Assembly: GCF_001746415.1 (NCBI RefSeq)
Contig: NZ_MEHJ01000001.1
Span: 3,803,001-3,867,000, forward strand
From: Streptomyces agglomeratus
Lineage (GTDB): Bacteria > Actinomycetota > Actinomycetes > Streptomycetales > Streptomycetaceae
Length of the DNA stretch: 64,000 nucleotides
Direction of reading: 5' to 3'
The notes beneath the pieces are model-generated. The model did not search any database. It was not told where the DNA came from and was given only the letters and a program-made list of their open reading frames with translations. A program made the position numbers and the translations under genes. Of this stretch, positions 18,908-28,325 are shown piece by piece. Within the stretch, counting starts at the first letter, position 1. Each line of letters opens with the position of its first letter.

Positions 18908-19742
18908 GGCTGCGCGCCGTCCACAGCTCGGGGAAGACGTTCTTGGTGGCCCGCTTCTCCAGCCAGGCCACCCCGGCGGAACCGCCGGTGCCGACCTTGG
19001 AACCCATGGCGCGCCGGGTGGCGACCAGATGGTCGTTGCGCCATCGCCACACCAGCTCACCGACATCGGTCAGCAACTCGCCCAGGCGGACGAGTTCGTG
19101 GTTCTGGTCGCCCTGGTAGAGCTCCGTCCAGACCGCCTCGACCTCGGCGGAGGGCTCGTACTTCTGCGACAGGTCGCGGTTCAGTACGGAGGCCGGCACC
19201 GGCAGGCCGCGCCGGGCGAGCAGCCGCAGCGTCTCGTCGTACAGGCTCGGCTCGTGCAGCGCCTTCTCCAGCTCGGCGTACACGCGCGGCGCGCCGCGGT
19301 GCGGGACGAGCATCGAGGCGGACTTGTCGCCGAGCAGGAACTCCATCCGGCGGTACATCGCGGACTGGAATCCGGAGCCCTCGCCGAGTGCGCTGCGGTA
19401 CGAGTTGAACTGGGCGGGGGTCAGGTGGGCGAGTGGCCGCCAGGAGGCGTTGAGGGCCTCCAGCTGGCGCAGGGAGCGCTTGAGCGCGTCCGTCGCGACC
19501 CGCAGGTCGTCCTCACCGAGCGCCTTCGCGGCGGTTTCCCACTCGTGGACGATGACGGTGAACCACAGCTCCATGACCTGGGTCGTCACCAGGAAGACCA
19601 TCTCTCCGGGGTCGTCGGAGAGGGTGTGCTGGAGGTGGGTGAGAACGTCCGCCTGGACGTAGTCCTCGTAGGGAGTAGTGCCCGCGAAATCCAGGTTCGG
19701 GGTGTCCGAACCTGCACCGGGGGCATCGGGGTGTTGCGACAT
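18900..19742 (-). CDS. kynA: Tryptophan 2,3-dioxygenase
   Basis: The 280-residue heme enzyme oxidises L-tryptophan to N-formylkynurenine. It starts at 19742 after GAGGAGA. Substrate-site residues lie in FQSAMYRRMEFLLG, and the proximal heme histidine is in WRNDHLVATRR, followed by the conserved GTGGSAGVAWL. It is first in the kynurenine operon. Catalytic motifs are complete. Confidence 0.96.
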   Translation of the reverse strand: MSQHPDAPGAGSDTPNLDFAGTTPYEDYVQADVLTHLQHTLSDDPGEMVFLVTTQVMELWFTVIVHEWETAAKALGEDDLRVATDALKRSLRQLEALNASWRPLAHLTPAQFNSYRSALGEGSGFQSAMYRRMEFLLGDKSASMLVPHRGAPRVYAELEKALHEPSLYDETLRLLARRGLPVPASVLNRDLSQKYEPSAEVEAVWTELYQGDQNHELVRLGELLTDVGELVWRWRNDHLVATRRAMGSKVGTGGSAGVAWLEKRATKNVFPELWTARSHV

Positions 19743-19845
19743 CGCTGTCTCCTCGACACTAACTTGCAGGTAGCGGTCCGCCCCTTCCTTGTGGCTACGG
19801 AGCCCCGGTCCCTTCCCGGCATCATAAGAGGTAGCCGTGGAACGC

Positions 19846-19877
19846 GGGAGGCCCGTGCCGTGTGGCACGGGCCTCCC
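19846..19877 (-). terminator. Terminator of the DUF3151 gene
   Basis: A perfect 14-bp stem (19846-19859 with 19864-19877) and GTGT loop lies 15 nt past the stop of the DUF3151 gene and upstream of kynA. Confidence 0.8.
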
Positions 19878-19892
19878 TGCTCACCGCTGTGC

Positions 19893-20306
19893 TCAGCCGA
19901 GGGTGTCGGCCGCCGCCGGTGACGAGTCCCGCAGGAAAGTGGAGCAGCGCTCGTACTCCTCCTGCTCACCGATCGACTGCGCGGCGCGGGCGAGCGCGTG
20001 CAGCGCGCGCAGGAAACCGCGGTTCGGCTCGTGGTCCCACGGCACGGGGCCGTGGCCCTTCCAGCCGGCGCGGCGCAGCGCGTCGAGGCCGCGGTGGTAG
20101 CCGGTACGGGCGTAGGCGTACGACTCGATCACCCGGCCGTTCTCGAACGCCTCGTCGGCGAGCTGCGCCCAGGCGAGCGAGGACGCCGGGTACTTCGCGG
20201 CGACGTCGGTCGGCGCGGCACCGGTCGCGAGCAGCTCGCGCGGCTCCGGGTCGTCGGGCAGGTGGGTCGGGGGCGGTCCCCCGAGCAGATCTTTGTGAAT
20301 GGCCAT
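19893..20306 (-). CDS. DUF3151 family protein
   Basis: This 137-residue cytosolic protein matches the actinobacterial DUF3151 family, with the typical start MAIHKDLLGGPPPTHLP and conserved WAQLADEAF, YAYARTGYHRGLDALR and EEYERCSTFL. No function is established. It is a tetratricopeptide-like helical protein by appearance. In actinobacteria it is often near fba, as here (one gene away). Confidence 0.9.
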   Translation of the reverse strand: MAIHKDLLGGPPPTHLPDDPEPRELLATGAAPTDVAAKYPASSLAWAQLADEAFENGRVIESYAYARTGYHRGLDALRRAGWKGHGPVPWDHEPNRGFLRALHALARAAQSIGEQEEYERCSTFLRDSSPAAADTLG

Positions 20307-20387
20307 GAGCCCCAGTCTGCCTGGTGGTCCGGGCAACCGGGGCCAGCCCTCCGGCGTTCGGACAGCGCGACCGGCGGAGGCGCCCCG

Positions 20388-21863
20388 CTATCCCTCCCCC
20401 GCCGCCCCCTCCAGCGGCGGCGAGGTCACCCCGCAGTGCACCTTGCACTCCGGCGCCCCGCCCTCGGGACCGGGCGTCCGCACCGTCGCCCACGCGATCG
20501 CCGCGCCCAGCACCAGCGCCCCCGCACACATCGGCATCGCCCGCCGGAACGTCTCCCCGAACTCCGCCGCCGACCGGTACGCCTCCGGCCCCATCCCCGC
20601 CAGCAGTGGCAGCGCGGCCACCGCGATCAGGCCCGCCGCCCGTGCGGCGGCGTTGTTGATCCCGCTGGCCAGGCCCGCCCTCCCGGTCGGCACGGAGGCG
20701 AGCACCGTCGCCGTGAGCGGCGCGACCAGGGTCACCATGCCGGCGCCCATCACCAGCATCGCGGGCAGCACGTCGGCGGCGTACGACGATCCCTCTCCCA
20801 CCCGCAGCATGAGCAGCGTGCCGCCCGCGCACAGCAGCGGTCCGACGGTGAGCGGGAGACGCGGCCCGATGTGCTGGGCCAGCTCGCCGGACTTCGAGGA
20901 GAGGAAGAGCATCAGCACGGTGGTCGGGAGGAGCGCCGTACCGGCCTGGAGGGCGGAGTAGCCGACCACGACCTGGAGCTGGAGGGCGGTGAGGAAGAAG
21001 AAGCCGCTGAACGCGGCGTACACGCAGAGCGTCACGGCGTTGATGGCCGTGAACTGCCGGGACGCGAAGAGCGTGAGCGGCATCATCGGGTCGGGCCGCC
21101 GCTTCTCGACGTACAGGAAGAGCGCCCCGAGGGCGGTCCCGACCACCAGGGAGCCGACTACCACCACCGAGGCGCCCTGGTCCGGCGCCGCGATGAGCGC
21201 GTAGGTCACGAGTCCCAGAGCCAGCGCCGCGAGCCCGGCCCCGAGCACGTCGAACCGGCCGTGCGCCTGCGGGTCCCGCGACTCGGGTACGTGCCTGAGC
21301 GCGACCGGGACACAGAGCGCGGCCAGCGGCACGTTGAGCAGGAACACCCACCGCCAGCCCGGCCCGTCCACCAGCCAGCCGCCCAGGAAGGGGCCGACGG
21401 CCGCCCCCACGCCGCCGAGCCCGGACCACAGCCCCACCGCCCTCGCCCGGTCGTCAGGGTGGAAGGTGGCCTGGATGATCGCGAGGGAGCCGGGCGTCAG
21501 GAGGGCGCCGCCGATGCCCTGGAGGGCGCGGGCGGCGATGAGGATGCCGGCATTCGGCGCCAGCCCGCACAGCAGCGAGGCCACCGCGAACCACACCACG
21601 CCGGTCACGAAGACCTTCCGTCGCCCGAACCGGTCGCCGAGCGCGCCGCCGAGCAGGATCAGCCCGGCGAGCGTGAGCATGTAGGCGTTGACCGTCCACT
21701 GGAGGGCGGCCAGATCGGCGTCCAGGTCCGCGCCGATGCGGGGCAGGGCGACGTTGACGACGGTGGAGTCCACCATCGCCATGGCGGACCCGAGCACCGT
21801 GGTGAGCACGACCCACCGCCCCCGGGCCGAGGAGAGCCGGATGTCCGGGGGCCGATCGTCCAT
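20388..21863 (-). CDS. MFS drug transporter, DHA2 (14-helix) family
   Basis: The 491-residue protein is a proton-linked exporter of the EmrB/QacA type. GGALGDRFGRRKVF is the loop 2-3 MFS signature, and motif C-like GLGGVGAAVGPFLGGWL follows. About 14 hydrophobic segments fill the sequence. The start at 21863 follows GAGG. No regulator is adjacent. The substrate is unknown. Confidence 0.92.
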   Translation of the reverse strand: MDDRPPDIRLSSARGRWVVLTTVLGSAMAMVDSTVVNVALPRIGADLDADLAALQWTVNAYMLTLAGLILLGGALGDRFGRRKVFVTGVVWFAVASLLCGLAPNAGILIAARALQGIGGALLTPGSLAIIQATFHPDDRARAVGLWSGLGGVGAAVGPFLGGWLVDGPGWRWVFLLNVPLAALCVPVALRHVPESRDPQAHGRFDVLGAGLAALALGLVTYALIAAPDQGASVVVVGSLVVGTALGALFLYVEKRRPDPMMPLTLFASRQFTAINAVTLCVYAAFSGFFFLTALQLQVVVGYSALQAGTALLPTTVLMLFLSSKSGELAQHIGPRLPLTVGPLLCAGGTLLMLRVGEGSSYAADVLPAMLVMGAGMVTLVAPLTATVLASVPTGRAGLASGINNAAARAAGLIAVAALPLLAGMGPEAYRSAAEFGETFRRAMPMCAGALVLGAAIAWATVRTPGPEGGAPECKVHCGVTSPPLEGAAGEG

Positions 21864-21961
21864 GCAGGCATCCTCGCGGCTCCCGGCCCGGCGGGCCAGC
21901 CGGGACGGCCCGACGTGGCCGGCGGGCGGACGAGCCGGCCCTGCTGCGGTGGACATGGGCG

Positions 21962-21991
21962 GGGCCCGGTACCGCGTCCGGTACCGGGCCC
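21962..21991 (-). terminator. Terminator of fba
   Basis: A perfect 12-bp stem (GGGCCCGGTACC and its complement, 21962-21973 with 21980-21991) lies about 70 nt past the fba stop, before the MFS gene. Confidence 0.8.
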
Positions 21992-22061
21992 TTGCGTTCA
22001 CTCGTTGGTCGTGCGAGCGCTCGGCCGAGCGCTCGCGCGACTACGTCGGTTTCGTGCCCGA

Positions 22062-23084
22062 CTACTTGAGCTTCGTGCCCGTCGAGCGCAGGTTCGCGCA
22101 CGCCTCGGTGACGCGCTTGGCCATCGACGCCTCGGCCAGCTTGCCCCAGGTACGCGGGTCGTACGTCTTCTTCGAGCCGACCTCGCCGTCGACCTTCAGG
22201 ACACCGTCGTAGTTGCGGAACATGTGGTCCGCGATCGGGCGGGTGAAGGCGTACTGGGTGTCCGTGTCGAGGTTCATCTTCACGACGCCGTTCTCCAGCG
22301 CGGTGGCGATCTCCTCGGCCGTGGAGCCGGAGCCGCCGTGGAAGACGAAGTCGAACGGCGACGCCTTGCCGTACTTCTCGGCGACGCCGGCCTGGAGGTC
22401 CTTGAGCAGCTCGGGGCGCAGCACGACGTTGCCCGGCTTGTAGACGCCGTGCACGTTGCCGAACGAGGCGGCCAGCAGGTAGCGGCCCTTCTCACCCAGG
22501 CCGAGCGCCTCGGCGGTGCGCAGCGCGTCGTCGACGGTCGTGTAGAGCTCGTCGTTGATCTCGTGCGAGACACCGTCCTCCTCGCCGCCGGTCGGGGTGA
22601 TCTCGACCTCAAGGATGATCTTCGCGGCGGCGGCCTTCGCGAGCAGTTCCTGGCCGATGGCCAGGTTGTCGGCGAGGGTCTCGGCGGAGCCGTCCCACAT
22701 GTGCGACTGGAAGAGCGGGTTCTGGCCCTTGGCGACACGCTCCGCGGACACGTCGATCAGCGGACGTACGTACGTGTCGAGCTTGTCCTTGGGGCAGTGG
22801 TCCGTGTGCAGCGCGATGGTCACCGGGTACTTCTCGGCGACGATGTGCGCGAACTCGGCCAGCGCGACCGCGCCGGTCACCATGTCCTTGACGTACTGGC
22901 CGCCCAGGAACTCGGCGCCACCGGTGGAGATCTGGATGATGCCGTCGCTCTCGGCCTCCGCGAAACCGCGCAGCGCCGCGTGCAAGGTCTGGGTCGAGGT
23001 CACGTTGATGGCCGGGTAGGCGAACTTGCCTGCCTTCGCCCGGTCGAGCATCTCGTTGTAGACCTCGGGGGTTGCGATGGGCAT
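22062..23084 (-). CDS. fba: Class II fructose-bisphosphate aldolase
   Basis: The 340-residue zinc enzyme interconverts fructose 1,6-bisphosphate with glyceraldehyde 3-phosphate and dihydroxyacetone phosphate in glycolysis and gluconeogenesis. HTDHCPKDKL carries a catalytic aspartate and a zinc histidine, FHGGSGST binds phosphate, and VKMNLDTDTQYAF follows. The ATG at 23084 has AAGGAG eight bases upstream. It seems monocistronic, flanked by a parS palindrome before and a terminator after. Confidence 0.98.
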   Translation of the reverse strand: MPIATPEVYNEMLDRAKAGKFAYPAINVTSTQTLHAALRGFAEAESDGIIQISTGGAEFLGGQYVKDMVTGAVALAEFAHIVAEKYPVTIALHTDHCPKDKLDTYVRPLIDVSAERVAKGQNPLFQSHMWDGSAETLADNLAIGQELLAKAAAAKIILEVEITPTGGEEDGVSHEINDELYTTVDDALRTAEALGLGEKGRYLLAASFGNVHGVYKPGNVVLRPELLKDLQAGVAEKYGKASPFDFVFHGGSGSTAEEIATALENGVVKMNLDTDTQYAFTRPIADHMFRNYDGVLKVDGEVGSKKTYDPRTWGKLAEASMAKRVTEACANLRSTGTKLK

Positions 23085-23212
23085 CTGTCCGCTCCTTATG
23101 ACGTGCGGGTGTGTGGTGCTGGGCCCTGACCTGGGGGCGACGTCATCGTCGCCCCTATCTTTCCAGACTCTCGCTTCGGCTCCACCCTGCGTACGGCCCG
23201 GACGTGCGCGAA

Positions 23213-23244
23213 GGGCGGACTGTTTCACGTGAAACAGTCCGCCC
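23213..23244. promoter_or_regulatory. parS (ParB-binding site) within a perfect 32-bp palindrome
   Basis: The 16-mer TGTTTCACGTGAAACA at 23221-23236 is identical to the canonical parS and contains the 14-bp streptomycete core GTTTCACGTGAAAC. It is centred in a longer perfect palindrome, 16 bp per arm, from 23213 to 23244. ParB binds such sites near oriC to organise and segregate the chromosome. The outer arms also make a hairpin 40 nt after the pyrE stop, so the element may terminate pyrE transcription as well. Confidence 0.92.
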
Positions 23245-23283
23245 TCGAGGAAAAGCACAGGTCAGGCCGGATGGTCGCCCGTA

Positions 23284-23823
23284 CTAGGCGAGCCCGAGCT
23301 CCTCCAGCGAGTAGGCGTTGATGTACGGGAGGCCCGCCTCCGCGATCTTCGGGGCAGCGCCCCGCTCCACGATCACCGCGACACCGACGACCTCGCCGCC
23401 CGCCTCACGGACCGCCTCGACGGCGGTCAGGGGCGAACCGCCGGTGGTCGAGACGTCCTCGACGACCAGGCAGCGACGGCCCTTGACGTCCGTGCCCTCG
23501 ATGCGGCGCTGCATGCCGTGCGCCTTGCCCGCCTTGCGTACGACGAAGGCGTCGAGCCGCTGTCCGCGCGCGGCGGAGGCGTGCAGCATCGACGTGGCCA
23601 CCGGGTCGGCGCCCAGCGTGAGGCCGCCCACGCAGTCGTAGTCCAGCTCGGTGGTGGCGTCGAGCATCACCTGGCCGACCATCGGCGCGGCCTCGCCGTC
23701 CAGCGTGATCCGGCGCAGGTCGATGTACCAGTCGGCCTCGATCCCCGAAGACAGCGTCACCTTGCCGTGCACCACGGCCTTGTCCTTGATCTGCTGGAGC
23801 AGCTCACCACGTACGTCAGTCAT
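23284..23823 (-). CDS. pyrE: Orotate phosphoribosyltransferase
   Basis: The 179-residue enzyme converts orotate and PRPP to orotidine 5-phosphate in pyrimidine synthesis. The PRPP motif is CLVVEDVSTTGGSPL, and GGLTLGADPVA is the other conserved element. It is the last gene of a same-strand run; its start is 9 nt after the epimerase stop, so it may be co-transcribed with it. The palindrome with parS follows. Confidence 0.97.
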   Translation of the reverse strand: MTDVRGELLQQIKDKAVVHGKVTLSSGIEADWYIDLRRITLDGEAAPMVGQVMLDATTELDYDCVGGLTLGADPVATSMLHASAARGQRLDAFVVRKAGKAHGMQRRIEGTDVKGRRCLVVEDVSTTGGSPLTAVEAVREAGGEVVGVAVIVERGAAPKIAEAGLPYINAYSLEELGLA

Positions 23824-23832
23824 GCCATGAGC

Positions 23833-24627
23833 TTAAAGCCGCCGCCAGGTCCAGATGGTCTCGATCTCCAGCGGTTCGATGGGCGTCACGAACCGGGGCA
23901 TGGTGTTGAGCCCGTTCGGCGGCCCGGACTGCGGCTCCACGCACACCGCTTCGGCCTGCTCGTCGTACACGACGACCCACTCGGCGCGGCTCGTCACCTT
24001 CAGTTCCAGCTGTCCCGGCCAGGTGAGCGTGACATCCACGCCGTACGGCATCCCGAAGCAGTCGTCCCAGGGGCCGGGGCGGGGAGTGATCCGCTGCCCG
24101 GTGGGGAGGTGGTCCTCGCCCCGCTCCTCCTGCCAGGCGGGGTCGAAGTCGATCTCCACGTCCTGCCCGCCACCGCCGAGGTTGCGGAGGAACCAGGGGT
24201 GCCAGCCGGCCTGCGCCGGGAAGGAGTCGCCGTACGTCTCGATTCCCATCGTCAGGGTCAGGGAGTCCTCGGCCAGCGCGAACGCCTGGGTGACCCGGCC
24301 CTCGTACGGCCACGGGTCTTCCAGGTCGTACGTGAACGCGGCCTCGCTCTTCTCGACCCGCGCGGGCCGCCAGGCGGCGTCGCGGCCGGTGCCGTGCATG
24401 GCGTGGGGCGGGGCGTTGAGCGGCAACTGGTGGATCGTCGCCCCGTTGAGGAACCTGCCGTTCTTGAGGCGACCGCACCACGGCACCATCGGGAAGCAGC
24501 CGTACCGCTCCCCCTGGCGCAGCAGTTCGGTGCCGCCGACACGGAGGCCGGCGATGCGGCAGCCGTTGTCCTGGGCGATGGTCAGCTCGGCGTCGCCCGC
24601 CGCCAGACGCGTCTCTTGGATGCTCAC
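23833..24627 (-). CDS. Aldose 1-epimerase family protein
   Basis: The 264-residue beta-sandwich protein belongs to the galactose-mutarotase-like family. PMVPWCGRLKNGRFLNG, HAMHGTGRDAAW and AGWHPWFLRN carry the conserved Arg, His and Trp of the active site. The start is a GTG at 24627. It probably equilibrates anomers of a sugar or acts on a sugar-phosphate; the substrate is not clear. It is located between the SRPBCC gene and pyrE with short gaps. Confidence 0.9.
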   Translation of the reverse strand: MSIQETRLAAGDAELTIAQDNGCRIAGLRVGGTELLRQGERYGCFPMVPWCGRLKNGRFLNGATIHQLPLNAPPHAMHGTGRDAAWRPARVEKSEAAFTYDLEDPWPYEGRVTQAFALAEDSLTLTMGIETYGDSFPAQAGWHPWFLRNLGGGGQDVEIDFDPAWQEERGEDHLPTGQRITPRPGPWDDCFGMPYGVDVTLTWPGQLELKVTSRAEWVVVYDEQAEAVCVEPQSGPPNGLNTMPRFVTPIEPLEIETIWTWRRL

Positions 24628-24667
24628 GCACCGACCCTAAGGTCTGGTGGGGCCGGGCGGGGCAGGC

Positions 24668-25540
24668 TCAGCGTCTGCGCCGCAGGACGCGGCTCACCAC
24701 CACCGCCGAAGCGAGCGCGAGCGCGGCTGCCGGGGCGATCCAGCGCAGGGTGTCCGTCGTCGACGTCGACTGCGGGGCCGGGACCGGCGCGTAACGGCCG
24801 CGCGGCGGGGCGTGGTCGACCTCTTCCGCGCTGCGGCCGATCATCGTGCGCCGCGCGTGAGCCGCCTCGGCGGGCGGCTCGGCGGGCAGCTCAGCGGGCG
24901 CGGGAAGCCCGGACACGTCAGCCAGTTCGGGTGCGTCGGGCGCGTCCGGCACCTCGGGCAGGTCCGGTACGTCCGGTACGTCGGCCGACGGGTCCAGCGA
25001 CGGCGGCGGCACCTCGGTCTCGAAGACGGACGACCGCGCCTCGCCTACCTCGCCGACCGCGCCGGACTCGTCGACCGCGCCGGACTCGGCCGCCGTCCCG
25101 GACGCGCCGCCCTCCGCCTCCTCCGCCAACCGGGTGGTGAAGCGGTCCAGCAGCCGCCCGCACGCGGCCAGTGTCGCCGCCGCGTCCAGCTCCGCGATAC
25201 GGCCCTCTCCGCCCGCCGTGCCCGCGTACGTCACCGTCGTACCGCCGTCGGTCTCCGTCAGACGCACCGTCAGCGCCAGCTCGGCCGAACCCGTGCCGCG
25301 CGCCTCAGTGCCCTCGCCCTCGACGCCGAAAGAGCCGTCCGGCCGCCCGGTGAGGCGCAGGGTTCCCCGGTACGTGATCGTGTGGCCGTCGATACGGACC
25401 TTCAGCCGTCCGGCGAGCGGGCCAGACGCCTCGTCGGCGTCCTGCTGGAGCCCGGGGACGCAGCGCGCCACCCGGGCGGGGTCCCCGAACGCCTCTCGCA
25501 GGGCCTCTACCGGAACCGGAACGAACACCTCATGCTCCAT
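24668..25540 (-). CDS. SRPBCC (CoxG-like) protein with C-terminal membrane anchor
   Basis: Residues 1-150 form a CoxG/SRPBCC-type hydrophobic-pocket domain (MEHEVFVPVPVEALREAFGD, RVARCVPGL). A Pro/Glu/Ala-rich linker then leads to a C-terminal helix (WIAPAAALALASAVVVSRVL) and an RRRR tail. In carboxydotroph clusters CoxG anchors CO dehydrogenase; here no dehydrogenase is nearby. The role is therefore unassigned, perhaps binding a lipid or small ligand at the membrane. Confidence 0.85.
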   Translation of the reverse strand: MEHEVFVPVPVEALREAFGDPARVARCVPGLQQDADEASGPLAGRLKVRIDGHTITYRGTLRLTGRPDGSFGVEGEGTEARGTGSAELALTVRLTETDGGTTVTYAGTAGGEGRIAELDAAATLAACGRLLDRFTTRLAEEAEGGASGTAAESGAVDESGAVGEVGEARSSVFETEVPPPSLDPSADVPDVPDLPEVPDAPDAPELADVSGLPAPAELPAEPPAEAAHARRTMIGRSAEEVDHAPPRGRYAPVPAPQSTSTTDTLRWIAPAAALALASAVVVSRVLRRRR

Positions 25541-25627
25541 GGGAACCGAGCCTACTCACGCCCGCCCGTCATGTACCCGACTCTGCCGTTAATCGGCACA
25601 CGCGATCCGCTCCTCGGTCACCGGTTT

Positions 25628-27277
25628 TCACCCCTGCGTATAGCGCGGATGCACCAGCGTCGAGGGCGGCACCCCCCGCACCCGCACCCCCTCGGCCGAC
25701 CGCTCGCCCCTGCTGAGGACCGCCGGCGAGAGCGACCGCAGCCGGGGGGCCTCGGCGGCGAGAGCGAGGCCGGGCTCCGTGGCCCGCGCGGCGAGTACGA
25801 AGCCCCAGTCGTGCGGGGCCACCGCCGCGCCCGCCGCCCGGTCGGGACCCGCCGTGAATCCGGAGAGGCGGCCGGTCACCCGGTACGGACGCGTCCGCAG
25901 CCCCGCCGCCCGCAGGGTCGCCTCCACCGTCCAGTAGACCCGCGGCCGGGTCGCCAGCGGCCCCGCGTGGACGGCCACCCGCCCGCCGGGGGCGAGGACG
26001 CGCGAGGCCAGGCCGTAGAACTCCTGCGAGTACAGCTTCGTGCTGCGGGTGATGCCGGGGTCGGGCAGATCCGAGATCACCACGTCGTACGGCCGCCCGC
26101 GCTGCCCCTCGTCCCGCAGCCAGGTGAACGCGTCGGCGGTGTGGACCCGCAGCCGGGGGTCGGCGAGCGCGCCGCCGTTCAGCGCCGAGAGGGCGGGGTC
26201 CGTACGGGCCAGTGCGACGACGGCCGGGTCCAGCTCGACCACCGTGACCGAGTCCACCCCCGGATAGCGCAGCACCTCGCGGGCCGCCAGACCGTCGCCG
26301 CCGCCCAGAATCAGCACGCGCGCGCGGCGCCCCCGCATCGCGGGGTGCACGAGCGCCTCGTGGTACCGGTGCTCGTCACGGCCGCTGACCCGCAGCCGCC
26401 CGTCGAGGAACAGGTCGAGCGACCTGCCCCGGCCGCCTGCGGCGTCACGGCCCGCGTCGCCGGTGACGACGATCTCCTGAAGATCCGTATGTACGGCGAC
26501 CCGCACCCGCTCGCCGTACACCGCCCGCCGCGCCGCCCGCTCGAAGTCGCCGACGAGGGCGGTCGCGGTGGCGAGCAGCGTCAGCACCACCGTGTTCGCC
26601 ACCACCAGCAGCCAGCGTTCGCGCCGCGTCAGCTCGTGCCGGAAGAGCCACAGCACGAGCGCCCCGCCCGCCACCGTGTTGACCGCGCCGGTGAGCAGCG
26701 CGCCCGTCAACTGGCCGAGCAGCGGCAGCAGAAGGAAGGGGAACGCCAGCCCGCCGACCAGCGCCCCCACATAGTCCGCGGCGAACAGGTCCGCCACGTC
26801 ACCACTCGTGTCCCGGCGCTCCCCGCGCCGGGACAACCGCTGGATCAGCGTCATCAGCAGCGGGATCTCGGCTCCGATGAGCACGCCGATCACCAGCGAG
26901 AAGACGACCAGCGCGTACCGCGCGCCGCCCAGCCAGGCGAACGTCGCGTACAGCACCAGCGCCGAACTGCCGCCGCACAGCGCCAGCGCGGCCTCCAGCA
27001 GGCCGAAGCCCACGGCCGCGCGGCACCGCAGCCGCTTCGCGAGCAGCGATCCGATGCCCATCGCGAAGACCATCACGGAGAGCACGACGGACGCCTGGGT
27101 GACCGAGTCGCCGATCAGATATGACGCGAGCGCGACCAGTTCGAGCTCGTACACGAGTCCGCACGCGGCGCAGACGAACACCACCGCGAGCACCATGAAC
27201 CTGCCCGTCCGCGGCCGCACGGGCAGGGCCGCCGGGGCTTCCGGCACCGACAGCGACACAGGCGAATCGATCACCAT
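25628..27277 (-). CDS. speE: Polyamine aminopropyltransferase-like protein with N-terminal membrane domain
   Basis: The 549-residue protein has about seven membrane helices in its first 230 residues, then a spermidine-synthase domain: [38 protein letters not shown] for decarboxylated S-adenosylmethionine, VVELDPAVV, and VISDLPDPG. The HEALVHP histidine and the DPD-like aspartates are kept. Membrane-fused forms are common in actinobacteria, and their true substrate is not certain. The gene follows DUF2617 by 51 nt on the same strand. Confidence 0.88.
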   Translation of the reverse strand: MVIDSPVSLSVPEAPAALPVRPRTGRFMVLAVVFVCAACGLVYELELVALASYLIGDSVTQASVVLSVMVFAMGIGSLLAKRLRCRAAVGFGLLEAALALCGGSSALVLYATFAWLGGARYALVVFSLVIGVLIGAEIPLLMTLIQRLSRRGERRDTSGDVADLFAADYVGALVGGLAFPFLLLPLLGQLTGALLTGAVNTVAGGALVLWLFRHELTRRERWLLVVANTVVLTLLATATALVGDFERAARRAVYGERVRVAVHTDLQEIVVTGDAGRDAAGGRGRSLDLFLDGRLRVSGRDEHRYHEALVHPAMRGRRARVLILGGGDGLAAREVLRYPGVDSVTVVELDPAVVALARTDPALSALNGGALADPRLRVHTADAFTWLRDEGQRGRPYDVVISDLPDPGITRSTKLYSQEFYGLASRVLAPGGRVAVHAGPLATRPRVYWTVEATLRAAGLRTRPYRVTGRLSGFTAGPDRAAGAAVAPHDWGFVLAARATEPGLALAAEAPRLRSLSPAVLSRGERSAEGVRVRGVPPSTLVHPRYTQG

Positions 27278-27328
27278 GCGAACGCTACGTCACAAAGGGC
27301 TAACCACCCGTCACCCACAAGAGTGCAA

Positions 27329-27847
27329 CTAGCGGGCAGTAGGCATACGTACGCCGACTCTTGACCGTGTGACGACGAGCTGCCCCTCCTGCGGGTAGGC
27401 GTGCCAGGTACGCCACCGCACCTGCCCCTCGTACCGTTGCGCCAGCATCGCCGTGAAGGCGTGCGGGCTGCCGGGGAACGTCCCGGCCAGGCCGTTGGGA
27501 TGGTCGGCGACCAGTGCGAGGAGTTCCTGGGCCCTCCCCGCGAACTGGCCCTGGGTGAGCGTCTCGACGCGGGCGGCGAATTCGTACTCCCATTCCCCGA
27601 GCCGCTTCGCCACGCCCAGCGGCAGCGGCGTACTGCTGCCGGGCATACAGGCGACCGTCTCTGAGCAGGACCCTTCGTCCTCCTCCAGGAGCACTTGGTG
27701 GGAGGCACCGAGGAGCCTCAACTGGAGGACCGCGCCGTTGAGTTGGAGGTCGCGCACGGCCAGGGCCGGCAGCGGCTCCCGCCCCAGCGCCCAGGCGAGA
27801 TCGGCGGCGCGCGTGTCGGTGTAGGCAGTCTTGAGAGTCGTGAGCAT
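27329..27847 (-). CDS. DUF2617 family protein
   Basis: The 172-residue protein is recognised as DUF2617 by its start MLTTLKTAYTDTRAADLAW, the internal GEWEYEFAARVETL, and the C-terminal WRTWHAYPQEGQLVVTRSRV. No biochemical function is known. It precedes the membrane spermidine-synthase-like gene on the same strand, a conserved pairing in streptomycetes, and probably leads that transcript. Confidence 0.88.
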   Translation of the reverse strand: MLTTLKTAYTDTRAADLAWALGREPLPALAVRDLQLNGAVLQLRLLGASHQVLLEEDEGSCSETVACMPGSSTPLPLGVAKRLGEWEYEFAARVETLTQGQFAGRAQELLALVADHPNGLAGTFPGSPHAFTAMLAQRYEGQVRWRTWHAYPQEGQLVVTRSRVGVRMPTAR

Positions 27848-28325
27848 GAGTGGGCTCCGCAGACAGGCGTTTGGAATGGTGGACCGGGGTCACCTGGAAG
27901 GTGGGGTAAGAGGAGGTTCGGGGACCGCCTGCTCGGGTCCACATGAGGTCCGAGGGCTGAGGTTCTCGACTGCGAGGGAATCATGAAGTGCGCTGCGCTC
28001 ACAGCGTTTTTACCCAACTTGGAGGGGTTTCCATCCCCTCGGGGGCTGCACGGTTCAACTGTTCAACCACAAAGCGCCCCACGGGAGTTAACCCGCCGGG
28101 CGCACGGTCCTGACGCTTGGAAAGGTGCCGGTGTGGTACGCGGCGACGGGGCACCGTCGCCACCCGGCCGACTGCCCCGTGTCAGTCGGCCGGGTGACGG
28201 CTGCCCCCGTTCTGCCGGGCGGCCGGCTGGGCGACCGCCCCGCAGGTGCCGCCGGGGCCGCGCACCGTGCGGCCGCCCCGTGGCGGTCGCCCGGCACCGT
28301 CCATCAGCCGCCCCGGCAGCGTCCG
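27848..28325. other. 478-nt region without a recognised gene
   Basis: I see no credible coding frame here. It holds the upstream region of DUF2617 and a long hairpin at 28161-28196. A second stem, GGCGACGG with CCGTCGCC around 28142-28161, is close by. The composition near 27990-28060 is less GC-rich than its surroundings, as expected of a promoter region. Confidence 0.5.
28161..28196 (-). terminator. Hairpin after the Cys/Gly-rich membrane protein gene
   Basis: A perfect 14-bp stem (28161-28174 with 28183-28196) and 8-nt loop lies 130 nt beyond the 28326 stop on the minus strand. Confidence 0.55.

Noticed and set aside
19998..23129. A 1,043-codon open frame on the plus strand
   Set aside because: It lies opposite the MFS transporter and fba, both with unmistakable motifs, and crosses their terminator and promoter regions.
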